Source of the DNA: Talpa occidentalis
Lineage: Eukaryota > Chordata > Mammalia > Eulipotyphla > Talpidae
Direction of reading: 5' to 3'
Assembly (NCBI RefSeq): GCF_014898055.3
Contig: NW_026555331.1
Coordinates: forward strand, 101,144,684-101,208,683
DNA: 64,000 nucleotides
The stretch's first letter is position 1, and each line of letters opens with the position of its first letter. A model generated the notes under the pieces. It saw only the letters and a program-made list of their open reading frames with translations, searched no databases and was not told the origin of the DNA. A program made the position numbers and the translations under genes. Shown piece after piece: positions 22,501 through 36,900 of the stretch.

Positions 22501-25500
22501 TTAATTTTTAACAATAAACTCAACTTGAGGATTAAGTACATTAGAAGTTGACAACTACAGAAACAAAATTACCTCTTTTGAGTCATCTATCCTCTCAAAA
22601 TAAACAAAAGCAAATCCTCGAGATCGTCCAGTTCGCTGATCATAAACCACATTGACACCACTCAACGGTCCATATCGAGAAAATACTTCACGAAGATCCC
22701 TCTCTGTTGTGTATAAGCTGAGGCCAAACACTCCAAGACAAGTGTTGGGATCTGGATTCGCCTGTTGAATAAAGGTATTATTTATTTATTTATGCATACA
22801 AGAGCTTTGTTGTAGGCCGGAGGTGCAGGGGGAGGGAAGGGTAAGAGGATTCACCAGAAATAGAGTGGGGAGCAGAACAGGCAGATTGACTGAAATATAC
22901 TGCTAAGGGGAGCAGCAGGTGAGACAGGAAAGGTCTGCTGTACCAGGGTTAGCTCCCTGGCCAGGGACCAAACTTGTGCTACAGTGGCTATGTCACAGTG
23001 TTGAGACTTAACAGTTTGCACAACCAGGGAAGCCCAATAAAGCTATTATTTAACAGATGTGTCAAGAGTCCAGGTGACTGTCACATATTCAATTTCCATA
23101 TCTATAACATGGTAATTTGCTTCACGTAGATACTCAAGAGTAGGAAATACAGTGAAGATTCTGGGGCCTCCTTGGTGGAGCAAGGGGTTAAGTCGCAGCA
23201 CCATGAAGCTATTGGCAGCCACTGCAGCACAGGCACGAGTTCGATCCTCGGCCAGGGAAGTGACATACACAGCGCAGCAGACCTTTCCTGTCTCCCCTGC
23301 TGCTCCCCTCAGCAGTGTATTTCAGTACATCTGCCTGTTCTGTTCTCTACTCTGGCGGTACAGGCCGCACCTCTGGCCTGTACCCCAGTTCTTGTAGGCA
23401 TAAATAAATCTTTTAAAAAAAAATAGCGAAGATTCTGCACAGTGCTCATATAAGTGTTAGCTACTATAATTTTCAGTATTTCTCCTATCGTCTCCCCACT
23501 GCATGGTAAAACTTTTTAACATTAACTTAACTCAATTTAGGCTTTTTGTTTTAATTTTTGGAACATATAATTTATTTCCCAAATTCATCTTTTTTTTTAA
23601 TTATTTATTTATACAAGAACTGGGGTGTTGTCCAGAAAAGAATATAAGTCCAGCTTTAATCCAGTCAAGAGGTGCGGGAGGGTGAGAGAATTCACCAGAG
23701 ACAGAGCGGGGAGCAGAACAGGCAGATGGACTGAAGACACTGCTGAGGGGAGCAGTGGGCGAGGCAGGAGAGGTCTGCCATGCCATGTAGGTTTCTCCCT
23801 GGCCGGCCGGGAATCGAACCCACTCTGCAGAGGCTTCAGACAGCTTCACTGCGCTGCGTTCAACCCTCTGCACCACCGGGGAGGCCCCCAAAGTCATCTT
23901 TTAACTACTGAAAGGTCAAGGTAAAAAAAAAAAAATACTTAAATGTATATAAACAATATTCATATACTCAAGAATTTTTTGAAGTATCACTTTCCAACAA
24001 CTGAATTCTCACCATTTCATAATATCTTAAGATATTATGCCATGATTAAACACATAGGAGAGACAAAGTTTTCATTAACTCACAAAAAAACCACATACGG
24101 GGTCTCCCTGGTGGCTTAAGGGTTAAGTCTCTATTACCATGACAGACTGAGTTTGATCCCCAGCCAGGGAGCTAATCCACGCATGATGCAGCAGACCTCT
24201 CCTGTCTTGTATGCTGCGCCCCTTAGCAGTATATTTCACTAGATTTGCCTGTTCTGTTCCCCACTGTCTCTGGTGAATCCTCTCACCCTCCGCATTCCTG
24301 GCCTACACCCCAGTTCTTCTATGCATAAATAGATAAATCTTTAAAAAACAAACAAAACCCACATACCCTGCTGCCTGTATGTCTTCTCCGGTTAGACATT
24401 GGAGAATGACTTCGGCTCCTTCGACGCCGGTATTCTGGTGTGTATGATCTACTTCGAGATCGTCTCCTATGAGAGTGAGAATGGGATCTGGAGCGAGTGT
24501 AACGTCTATGAGAATGCCTCCGTGACCTCGACCTTTAAGAGAAATAAATTGAGGTGAAAATACTGAAACCAAAAGGTTAACACTAACACCAAAGACCTAA
24601 CCACGTATCCTTGAATATTTTCATGAACTTTCTGAGAAAAGGGTATGCGTCCTCTTATTCTCTTAGTCACTACAGATCTCCTTTGTTCTGTCTACCCTCA
24701 CTCATTCCACTATACAAACATATTAAGGTTATACCAACTTTAAAAAAAAAGGCAAAAAGACAAAACAACTATGATTAGGAAGGGAATGCTATATATAATA
24801 TTCTACAACATGTATAAATCTTGGCGACATTATGCTAAGGATAGAATGGTAGTTGCCAGGGGCTGGGGCAGGGGATAAAGGAGGGCTTAATTAGTTTCAG
24901 TTTTTCAGAAGTTAAAATTATGGGATGGATGGTTCATGATGGTCTGCACAACAATGTGTGCTAAGACCATTGAACTGTACACTTAAAAATGGTGAAGGTA
25001 AATTTTATGTTGTGTATTTTACCACAGGGGGAAAAAAACCCACTGACTACAAGAACATCCTGTGATTACCTTCTCAATTTATCAATAGTTTTATATTCCT
25101 CTCACTACTAGTATCATTTGCTTTCCAATCTTTCTTTAGCCTCTGCAATCTAGTTTTAGCATCTGTTGGATTTACCAGAAACAGAGTGGGGAGCAGCAGG
25201 TGAGACAGGAGAGGTCTGCTGCACCATGTGGGTTAGCTCCCTGGCTGGGGATGGAACTTGTGCTGCAGTGGCTGCTGATAAAGCTTCATAGTGCTGAAAT
25301 TTAACCCCTTGTGCTACCCAGGAGGCCCCCAAATCCGCCTTTCTTTAAACTCTCTATGGCATCTTATAAAGTACTCTACTTCTTCCCTCCCTGATTACGC
25401 TCCAACAGCCCTCTTTCTGTGCCTATTAATCCAACAATTTATTTACTACTCATATGACCCATCCTTAACTGAACTTACCAAGACCTGTGGTGGTGACAAG

Positions 25501-27884
25501 CCTATAAAATAACCTGTATAAGACATTTAATAAATGCTATAAAAATGAAGGCGCAGAAACTTTAAAAAGACACCAAACATGGGGAAGGGAAATTAATGAG
25601 AGAAGGTTATTTGAAACAAAGCTAACAATTTAGTGGGGAGACTTAACAGTTAGATTTTACTAGGTAGACAGGGGAAAAGTGTTCTAGGAACAGCATGAGC
25701 AGAATGTTCCATGTCTCTAATGAAGAAATTATAATGACTTACCAAACAATCTAGGTTATTTTTAACCCCCCCCCCCCCCCCCCCGCAAACCAGGACATCT
25801 AATACAGTGAACCTTGCAGTAGTGGGTCACTAGAATTTTTTGTTACTCTGAATCACCCAGCAATCTTCACCCATCCATACCCCAATTACAACTGACCAGA
25901 GATCCACCCAGGACAAATCAGAGTCTTCAGGTAATGGATGTAATTGGCAGTGAGTACCAACAGTTTCTTAAATCATTATGATAACTAGTAACATACATTA
26001 ACCTTCCATTAAATTACACAACAAATCTCCAATGGAGGAAATAAAAAAAATCACTTTTTGTTACAAACACTACTGAAATAAAATCAAACACTAATTCTTT
26101 TTTTTTTTTTTTTTTTTTTTAATAGAGGCATGCTTTATTTATTTGTTTGCTGGTTTGTTTGTTTGTTTTGTTTATACATGCACTGGGTACAGTCCGAAGT
26201 GCGGGAGGGAGGGTGAGAGAATTCACCAGAGCCAGAGCGGGGAGCAGAGCAGGCAGAAGGACCGAAGCACACTGCTGAGGGGAGCAGCGGGCGGCAGGAG
26301 AGGTCTGCACGCCATGTGGGATCCTCCTCCGGTGGCCGGGGAGCAGCCGGGGATCGAACCGGCGCCGCAGAGGCCGCGCGCAGCTTCACAACCCAGCGCT
26401 CAACCGCTGCGCCACCGGGGAGGCCCCAAACACTAATTCTTAAATGCCAAGCACATTTAAATCAATGGGTAATTTTTAATAGCCAGTATTTGATAGATCA
26501 AATGGACCAAGAGATAATTCAAATATGTTAAGTATTTATCTAGAACATATTACTCATCTCTAAACTTCAGTTTGAGAAAAAACTATTTGCTAAAAACCAC
26601 TTTGCCCTCAAAGATTCAAAAAAGCATTTTATACATTATTTTAAACTCACCTGGATTTTGATCTTGATCGAGAATGGGATTCAGAGTGTTTGGAAACCCT
26701 TGATGGACTACGAGATCCTGACCTGCTCTCCGATTTTACACGAGCAGGTGTTCCCGTTGGAGATTTTGACTGAGAGCGAGACTCCTAACAAAGAAGACAG
26801 TATTACAAATGGCACTGGTCACGTAGATGCCTAACACCTAACATTTAAAGTACCGTAATTATTTATATTGATTGCTCCTGAAAAACAAATGGTTAGGCAA
26901 CACCCTCCAGAAAAAATTTCAGCTCATTAATAACCCATTGTTAATACTGCTAACTGTCCTCAATAATTCCCTACTTGAACCAGATCACCAATTCTCTATT
27001 AACTAAGTAATCATGCAAATTCATCTACAACTTGATCATACAGACACTGGAACATAAACCATACATTTACTTAACCTAGGACCCATTCATTCTTCCAGAT
27101 TCTTTTAATTCTACTTCACTCTTGCTTTCTACTTCTCTTCATTCTTCATTGAGTTTTTCATTTTTCATACTTCGTGTATTCTTCCCCAATTCAAACAATT
27201 CAAAATAGCCTTAAAAAAAATATTCAAGGGCTTCTATCTGACCAATCTTCTGTTCAATTTTTTCCCCCATTCAATTTTAATTTTCTGATCTTTAATACTT
27301 TTCATTAGCCTTCTTTTATCTTGATTTATCTTCCACATTCTTGGAAAAAACTCTTCAATTTCTTCACGAACATTAACCTTAATGGAAAAAGAACATTTAG
27401 TATATTTAAGCACGTGGGGATTATAAAACTCTGCTGGAGTTCAGAATGTTATCTACCAAATGGAAAAGCCAGCAGGTAAAAGTGCAAATAACTAGTTTAT
27501 TAAAAAAAAAAAAAAAAAAAAAACAATTTTATAATCTTTAAAATTGTTCAAAAGTTTAGCTTCTAACAATTAAAATTTACTGAATTTCTCTAAATGCTTT
27601 TACCATACTCTTCACCCTCCTCCCCTTTCATGTTTCATCCTAGTTCCTACAATGTGAACAATTTTAATATAAATACTTAATTCAAGCATAAATCTAACAT
27701 TAACTGTTATTCCCCCCACTTAGGTGGTTGTTTTCACTAATTCAGGTGAAGCTTCTTAGTGATCTTAAAGTAAGCTTTCACTAAGTCACGTGATAACAAG
27801 ATTTGGCTGAAGCAAAGTACCCTAGGCTAAAGTATTTGTACACACCTATTTAAACTCATACACTCTCAGACACAAAGTAGTTAC

Positions 27885-27915
<31 letters not shown>

Positions 27916-30900
27916 AAAATCACTAACATCTCCAATTTTACTTGACCACTATCTCCATTCACTCTGACTTAACCAGAAAGTTACACTCTGATGTCAAACA
28001 AGCTTACTGAAAAAAAGGGGAGAAGCAAGAAATTCTTAAATTTTCCCCTTTGGCTTGTAAATTTCTAATACATACTTCTGCAACTCAGTCACTTAAAATT
28101 CTGTATTTTCCATGAAGTATCATAATGTACAAGAAGTTACAAAATTAGCATCATGGTTTTTATTTTGGTCCTACCTTTTTGGTTCATAGCTTTGCATATT
28201 TCTTTCAGTTATGCAGACTTGTGCGCCCTTCAGTGACTATATCTTATATATCACAAAAGGGACTGGCTTCTCAAAGTGTTGGCTCAATCAAAACTTTCCA
28301 AATCAAGTAATTTAAAATTGATTGAATTTTAAAAAAATTTAACAACTTTAACAGGCACTTAGAACTAAAGTAGGATAGACAGTTTGGTTTCTATCCATTT
28401 AAACCTTAAAATGTAAATGGTATCCCAATTCAATTCATACCAGTTTTCATTTATGCCATAAGACTATCTTGCAACTTCCTTCAAACTTTTTCTTTACTTT
28501 ACTTTTAATGTCAAAGACTGATTTATCAAGAACAGTACTAATGCTAAGCCTATTTACTTTGTCAGATGAAAACACCAGCTGAAAATATAGCTACCTTTTG
28601 GTTCAGTATCAATTGTTTCTACTTAGCTATCTACACTAAGTCTTTCACAACATCTCAGAAGCTTTCTATATTTCTGGACTATACTTGCAACAGGCACAGT
28701 AATTTTGTCTTTATCATTTTATCAAAACTGTAAAAGCAGCATATTCAGTAATTAAGAAAAAAGTATAATTTGCTTATAACTTTAGTCCCACAGCCTGCTT
28801 CATTAACTAATAAGCTGTTAAGAATACCTTTGCCTCTCTTTTGGTTTTCCTTTCTATGAAACAAATTCCCTGGTATAACATTTATGTTACTACTGAATAG
28901 CAACAGATGGAATAGTCTCTATAAGCATCACAACAGGCCTTATTATATAAATATATGAGCAGGCTTTGTGATCTGTGACACTGTAAAACCTGTATTAAAA
29001 AATCCAAAGTTGGGGGCCTTCCTGGTGGCGCAAGGGGTTAAGCACCATACTATGAAGCAACCCACAAACTCCGCAGCATGAGTTTGACCCTGGCCTGCCA
29101 GGGAGCAACCCACATGGTGCAGCAGACCTCTCCTGTCTCGCCCGCTGCTCCCCTCAGCAGTGTATTTCAGTCTGTCTGCCCATTCTGTTCCCCACTCTGT
29201 CTTTGGTCAATCCTCTCAACCCCCACCCCCCACCTCTGGCCTGTACCCCAGCTCTTGTATGCATAAACAAATCAATCTTTTTAAAAAAAAAAATCCAAAG
29301 TTGAGTGTTAAATGTCTACTTGAAACTTTCTAGCCCATGATAAAGATGTTATGGTCAAAACATATGTGTATTTTTAATTTTTAAGTCTTTCTTCATAAAC
29401 ACAGCCATTGCTGAAAATTACTTCTTTTAAGTATTAATGTAAACAAGGTAACTCAGTAACTGTTTTTATAATCCTATAATTTAATGGGACTCAATGGGAA
29501 AAATACAATTTTCCGTTTATTAACAAAGGCTTAACATATAAAAGAGATCAACATATTTGTAACAGGCTTGCTTTTTATTATGCAGCATCACAAATTCCTA
29601 CCCAGCTTTGCACCTATCCTTCAATTTTTAAACCAGGGAAAACCGAAATTTCCATCAGTTCCCTCATGCAATCATTCAAAGTTAAAAAAAGTTCTCTAGT
29701 TATAGCTGTCACTATCATTTTAATCTCCAAAACCCAACTTAGAGATTTAGCAACTGTCAGTAAACGTAACCTAAAGAATAAACCACAAAACATAAATTTT
29801 TATTTCTTAAGAAATATTTTTACTATAAGAAAAAAAATGGTCTGTCATCTTAAGAACTGGTAATAAGGAGTCTTCATACAGAAGGATGGCTGTATTAATT
29901 ATCTGCCATTTTAAAGTAAGTAACTTATTTTTCAAAAGCTGGTACCAAATAAATACCATTTTTCACTAACAATGCATTAGAAACAATACCCTTATGGCTA
30001 TAATACCCTTATGGAAATGTTAGAGTATCCTTTGCTACCCCTTGTCTTCATTATGAAATAATTTCAGTTTCTCTCAAAGACATTCACCAAACTATCTAGA
30101 ATTTGAAAACTGAATTGAAATTGCAAAAAGAAAAATAAGTTAAACACTGAGAAGGGGTGGTACCTGCTGTTTCACTAGGATACACATAACCTAGTATAAA
30201 CAGCTCTTAAAGCTGTTTAAATTCCACAAATTTCTCAGCAACCTGGATCCAACAATTAAAAACATACTGCCTAGTTGAAATGGTAGATTAATGATTCAAC
30301 TAAATCATAGCATGAATTCTGAAAGAAACTTTAGTCTTTCAGCCTACCATACCTATTATAAAACAGAAGCTAGGCCAAAAGTTCTCGGTACAAATTGCTT
30401 AAATGGTGTTCTCTTTATTATCAAAGTACCTCTAGTGGTAACTGAAGGAAACAAAAGGAGGGAGCTAGCCATCAATACTAAGTTAACTACATGATAAATC
30501 AAGCTAAGGATCAACTTTCTTTTCTGTGTTAAAATACGGCTGTATTTTACATATTGTAAACAATCACAATAACCAGGTATTAGAATTTTAATAAGAAAGG
30601 GTTATTAAATACATGTTGCAGAATGAAAAATTCCACAGCAAGCAAAAATTGGCAAGTGTCTTTTAATACTAGTGTCATGATAGATGGAAGGAAAAAATTC
30701 CAACATATGTGCTCAGTACTGAAAACCATTAAAATAAACACATAAACCAATATAAATGCTACGCTGTAACCAATCCCAATATTATTGCAAGGCAAATTCT
30801 ATGCCAAGTTTATGCAAGCTCAAGTTTAAAAGAATATGGTTTAAGTTTTAAAAACAAACCCCTTCAAAATACATTTTCCCACTACTTTATGAAACTGGAG

Positions 30901-33900
30901 AGTTACTGCCATAGAAGTACACTAGGGCATTTAGGGAAATTATTTAGGAGGGGGGTTGTATTTACTGTTCTGAGAGAACATTATTCTGACTTGTGAGAAA
31001 CCTTCTGTGTTTACTCATGTTCTTTAAATTCAGTTTACAGAACTATTATTTCTGCTTCCTTCCTTTTGTATGACAAAATGCTTCATTTCAGACTCTTAGA
31101 GGTTTATTAAAAAAAAAATACTGTCTTTTCTTAACCCACAACTGCTATTAGAACAATTCTTTAAAAAGATATTAACTATAGGGCCTCCCCGGTGGTGCAG
31201 CGGTTGAGCGCTGGGTTGCGAAGCTGCCCGCGGCCTCTGCGACGCCGGTTCGATCCCCGGCTGCTTCCCGGCCACCGGAGGAGGGTCCCGCATGGCGCGC
31301 AGACCTCTCCTGCCGCCCGCTGCTCCCCTCAGCAGTGTACTTCGGTCCTTCTGCCTGCTCTGCTCCCTGCTCTGGCTCTGGTGAATTCTCTCACCCTCCC
31401 GCGCTTCTGACTGTACCCAGTGCATGTATAAACAAACAAACAAATAAAGAAAGAAAGAAAACATGCCTCTATTAAAAAAAAAAAAAAAAAAAAAGATATT
31501 AACTATACTTAAGTGTTAACGTTCCTTCTTTTAAGGTGATTTCTGTATGCTACATTCTGAGTAAGGTTAAAATCATTAGAAGGCTTGCTTTAAAATTACA
31601 CTCACATATTTCCTAATAATCTATGTCTCTCTCTAAAGTTTGGAGTAACTTTGGGGACACTTAAATAAATTATTTATGAATTGGCACTTATACATGTATA
31701 ATTAAATTTAAACTCATGTTACAACTGTGAAATTACCTGTTAAATTTACTATCTTTTGTACAAAGGTGGTTCATAAATCTGCCAGCTTATGTCATGATTG
31801 TTAATTTCCAAAAAGGTAGCGTGTAAGCGGCAATTCCAAAGGTGTAGAAAACAAGTTTATAAGGACTAACATGGTTTAGCAATATTAAAAACCAGTAAAT
31901 AGCAATTAAAAACAAACTAAGGATACATTGCAGCATTTTCTATTTATGTTCTCAAATTCTAGTGTCACAGAGCATTTATGAGTCTTGAATATGAAGAACT
32001 ACAGGGCCTTAGTTTCAAGGAAAAAATCTTAACTTCCTTCTATTCCAGTTGGTCAGGCTTATGTCATTCACACCTTTGGTGAAAATCCTGAGACAGTTAA
32101 GAATCATACACAACTATAAGGAGGACTTAGAGGCGATAGGAGAAACCACATTTCATTATCCCCTCTCTCATTTTTTGTAGTGTATACTGATTCTTTCCAC
32201 CATCAGACCTTTACCATTTTCTCACTTTCACTTCTGTCTTGCTATAGCTGACATGTGAACAAATAGCAATCTTTAATAATTCACATAGCATGTGAATGTA
32301 ATATTTATCATTTACAAAGGCCTCAAGGCTAATTCTTTAATAGTATCAAAGATAAGGTTTTCACATTGCCAGAGACAAGTTCTAGAAAATGACGTACTGA
32401 TTACTCATGGCCATTTCACACTTGTCATACTATACAAGTTATACCATACGTAAATTAACTTCAATTTGTTTACAAAAGTTAAGTCCATGGATAACACTGT
32501 TTTTTCAGTGACTCTCATCCCTGAATATTTAAATCATTTGATATTTTTCAGCTCCCAACTCTTTGTAAAATTAGTTATCTGCTATTGGAACAATTATCTG
32601 CACTATTCTTTTTAAAATCCTGCCATGTTAAAAATACATAAAATCCTGCCTTCCACTTATTGAATTAGCACCCTTCATCTCAAATATAAAAATTTGATAA
32701 AATTATGGGTGTGTGTGTGTGGATGGACCAAAAAAGCATTAAAACTGGATAAATGATAGAAATTAACTTTTGGAAAATAAATTAAACCCATGACAAATAG
32801 AGACTCTCCAGTTTTGTACTATCCCAACTATATGGCAAAGCCTCATCCTTTTCTAACAGACTAATGTGAAAATATAGGAAATTAAATTGCCAAAGAAGCT
32901 GAACTAACTCTTTTCAAAGTCAAAGTGCTGACATTATCTGTATAAGGACTCAATTTATGTTTTTACTTAAAGCAGCAGAGAGGGCAAACTTCACTAGTAC
33001 TGTCATGTTTTATTATTTTAAAATTCCATTGAGAAAAATGTAAATCCAGTTAAACTTTTTTTTTAAGGAATCAGTTACCAAGATGTGTTCTGAATGGAAT
33101 AGTCAGCACCCCCATTAATACAAACTAGAGGGGAAAAACAAAAACACAAAACCTTTCCAGACTGCTACTATTTAACAAAATACCTGGGCACACAAATTTT
33201 CATTTAAAATTGGTACAGAACAATTTGTGTTTTGAACTTCCCTTTGTAAATCATTTCATATATTATGAAAGGGAAGACTAGGACTGTCTTAGAAACATTC
33301 CAGTTATCAGAGCCAGAAAGAGCTCAAAAAAGGAGGCAAGAGTTAAGTGGTATCTTTCTCCTTCTACTGCATCACAAAGCACGTAAGTGTGGAATTGCTA
33401 AGATGGACTCCTATATTAACCTCTATTAAACACACGTCTATTAAGCACATATATGACACTGTGACTCAAGCTTAATTTTCATTCCCTTGTTTTCTATAAA
33501 GGACACCAAATGTTTTGAGATTGAAAAACTTAATTTATTTGCCTCTATGTGAAGCAAATGCATTCGTTTTATGAAGATGACATGCAGTCATAGCTCAAGT
33601 GCCAACCTCACTTCCAGTTCCAAAAGACACTGCCACTTAAAATATTTGTTAATTTGATATACATGCCTCACCAATTACTTTAGTGGACCCTTTTATTTAG
33701 TGGTACTATTCTACTGCATCTCTTGAAATTTACCTCCTCCTTCACACGCCAGTGCTGTTGTGTTTAGATCGGATTTTCATAATTTCCTCCCTTAAACATT
33801 TCATGCTTGGCCCACTACTCTTTCTGTACCAATTTCTCTGTTCTTTGCCAAAATTCCTTTATGCTAGTCTCAGAATTAAGACTTTACACATGGTGACTTA

Positions 33901-36900
33901 CTGAATATTGGATTAAGTCCAAATTCCTAAATCTCGATCTCAAATCTTCCCATTATCTACTGCATATTAATCAAATCTGTCTCTCATTACCCAGCAACCT
34001 CAACTCATACAATCATAAAATCTTGTTTGAAATTCACATACTAAAGCTTTCCATTTCCCCTATTTCACAAAAGTTTTTCAATTCCTTATTAATTCAATCA
34101 CACAGCACTTGATTATATACTTACTTTTACCCAAATTTGAGCTGTCATGTCAGACAGCTCAAAAAAGTCCAAGTTTACTTTCCCTCAAGAATACCTGGCC
34201 TTTACTAAGAAGGTAGCAGATGATCAACAGAGTTTTACCACAGGTAGAAGGGACTTTTGGTTGATTAACCATTAGGGTTATTCGTAACAAAACTCAGCCT
34301 ATTATCGTCTTTCCTAAAGTTCTTTCAATCCAATACTTTTATACAAGAGATTAACCTGTAATGAAAAATTAAGCTCCAGTAACTACTCTCAGTAAACACC
34401 ATTAATGGCTCTGAGATACTAAAGTAGTGTGAACTTTTTTAAAAAATCAAATCCAAACATACACAGCAAAGTCTATCTATACAATTAGCAATGAACAGGG
34501 ACTGGCTGTAGTCTTTTGACCCTCAGTTTTTAATGTCTAAAATATTAAGAGTACACCAGTCCCTTCAAGATTATAGTAAGCAGTAAACTGGGAAAAAAGC
34601 AAAGGTTTTTTTTTTTTTTTTTTTTTTGGGGGGGGGCTCGAAAATGCTATAAAAGCAGCCACTATTATTATTAGTCCCATTTAATGAGTTTTGTTTTGCT
34701 GTCTCTACAGTTACCCTCTAATTCAAAATATCTTTTCAGGAAGATGGGGTTAATGCGTCCTGTTTATGTTTATTCCATATAAAGCAAATGACATCGGACC
34801 TATCAATGGTTCTCTAATTTCAGTTAAAAAGTTTGAGGTATAATAAACACTACTTCTGAAAATTCTTTACATCTTCTGAAAATTCTTTAAGCCTCTAAAT
34901 GTTTATTACATTTTGGTATCTCCGGATACAGAGGTAAGGACAAAATAATTGTATTCTATTAAAACTTCAAACTTCTGGTCTGTGGTTAGATGAAAGATCA
35001 CGGTAGTGAATGTATCCATTAGTCAACCTACAGAGTTCATTTACACTAAAACACACCTGGGTGTCAACGCGTGAAAAAAATATTTTCTGTGACCACAAAC
35101 AACATAAAAGGTGGAGGGAGGTAAACCCCTTTTTTCTATTCAAGTAGTTAATGCTCTCCCACATGTTAGCTTGGAATTGGGTGGGAATTTTACATATATT
35201 ACTTTCTTAAGTGGGCAAGGAGACACTTATCTAGAACTTGATCCCTTTCTCAATGACCAAAAAAATTGTAATTACATTAAAGGAAGGCTATGTGGATGGA
35301 CAGCAAATGCCCTGCCATTAGCTACCTAAAATTTTTACAAGAAGTGGCTTACTGCCAATATATTACATGACAAAAGTTTTGTTGGGATAATCAATACTCC
35401 TTCCATCCAAAAAATGAGCAGGTTCAACTACTCGTAACTATGCTCTAGGTTTGATTTTAAAAAGTCCATTCTTCAAAGGCATTAAAAGTAGCTTTTGGGG
35501 GATTTCCTAAAAAGAACAGGAGACTCTAAGAGACCTACTGATTTAACCTTCCGGTTCCAGGCGTCTGAGTTTCAAAAAAAGACAAAATTCATTCCCTCCA
35601 GCACACACTTTCAGTGTTTTATGCGCTTCCCTAGTGACAAGAATACCAACATAACAGCCAAAACATTGCCTGGGGATTTTGTTTTCTTCTCAGGATTTCA
35701 CACTAACTTACTCCCACCGATTGCCACAAACCTTCGGAAATAGAACTCAAACACTGATAAATTTTCTGGTACATTTAAGCCGAGGGCAGGCATCTTGGCG
35801 ATGTTTACACTCGTCGACCCGGATAATGAACACGTTTGAACCCTCTTTGCTAGGGGACGGACTGTAAGGAATGGAAGAGGGCCCGTAACTTCCAGGTCAC
35901 ATATCGAGTGAGCGAACAGCATATAAACTGACAAGTCATTTTTTAAAACACTGAGCCATGAAATTTTGTTCAGTTACGTAACTTTAAGACAGAAGCGTCC
36001 CTGTTTTGTTTTGTTTACCGTAAAAAACCTGTAAAGGAGTGGTCAGTTTTCAGATGCAAGGTCACAGGAAGAAAAGCATTAGAAGTTGAGATAGAAAGAA
36101 AAGAAAAACCCAACATGAAGGAGTCAGAAAAATAAGGCGTTAAGGCAGTGCCACATTCATTTTGAAGGGAAAGGAAAGCAGAAGGGACATTAAGGGAAAA
36201 GGGCTCCTTGCGTAGTTTTCCCCTCACAGCTCTCGTCTTAAGAACGCTTAAGGGTCGGTGCGGTCGTTGACTAACCACTTCATTGGGCTCGTCCCACCTT
36301 CAACCTCAAGGCTTTCGCCTTTATAGACGCAACGCCGCCGGTTCCAACAGAGACGCGGCCGCTCACTGCAATAGAGAGCCAAGGAGACACAGGCCCCAGC
36401 TAGTCCCACGCCAGCTTCGCCCCGCCCGGACAACAGCCCCGCGCACTTCCGACCCCGAGACCCTCTACGATGCTCGGGGTCGCCAGAAACGCCACCGGAG
36501 GAAGCACCTACCACGCTCCGGCTGGAGGGAAACTCCCTGCCGCCGCCTCCCGCCCCCCCGCGACGGGGACCCACACTTCAGAGATAAGGAAGCCTCAGGG
36601 GTGGGGAGAAGGGAGCGCGCACCGTGGGGGGAAAGCGGACCCAGGAGTCCAGGTACCAGTCAGTCTCCAGAGGGGGGAGGGGGTGGCGGGTGGTGTTTGG
36701 GAAGGAGTGGAACCCAGAAGCCATCTTGGGAGGTGAGGAAGCCACCGCGATGGCTCCAGAGGCTTCTCCCCGCGGGCCCCCGCAGGACTCCCCGCAACCC
36801 CACCCCCGACCGCGCTGCTCCCCGTGAAAGCCCGAGCATCGGGCCGCCGCCGAAGACGGCTCCCGCGGCTTTGTACTCACTCTGCCCTCGAAGTTGTTCT

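Larger units (their letters stand above)
22762..24366 (-). other. TRA2A: TRA2A intron 3, packed with four SINEs
   Basis: Of 1,605 bases about 1,070 are SINE. Relative to the gene the order from the acceptor side is sense (22785-23035), antisense (23164-23428), sense (23594-23889), antisense (24099-24354). The outer two abut the 3' and 5' splice sites. Confidence 0.9.
26785..36880 (-). other. TRA2A: TRA2A intron 1 (repeat-poor, 10.1 kb)
   Basis: Only two SINEs (29012-29288 and 31181-31490) lie in 10.1 kb, against roughly one per 0.9 kb outside the gene. It contains the candidate poison exon, A-runs near 27500 and 27885-27911, a short GT repeat at about 32709-32722, and a T(22)G(10) tract at 34606-34637. 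No other exon was recognised. Confidence 0.8.
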
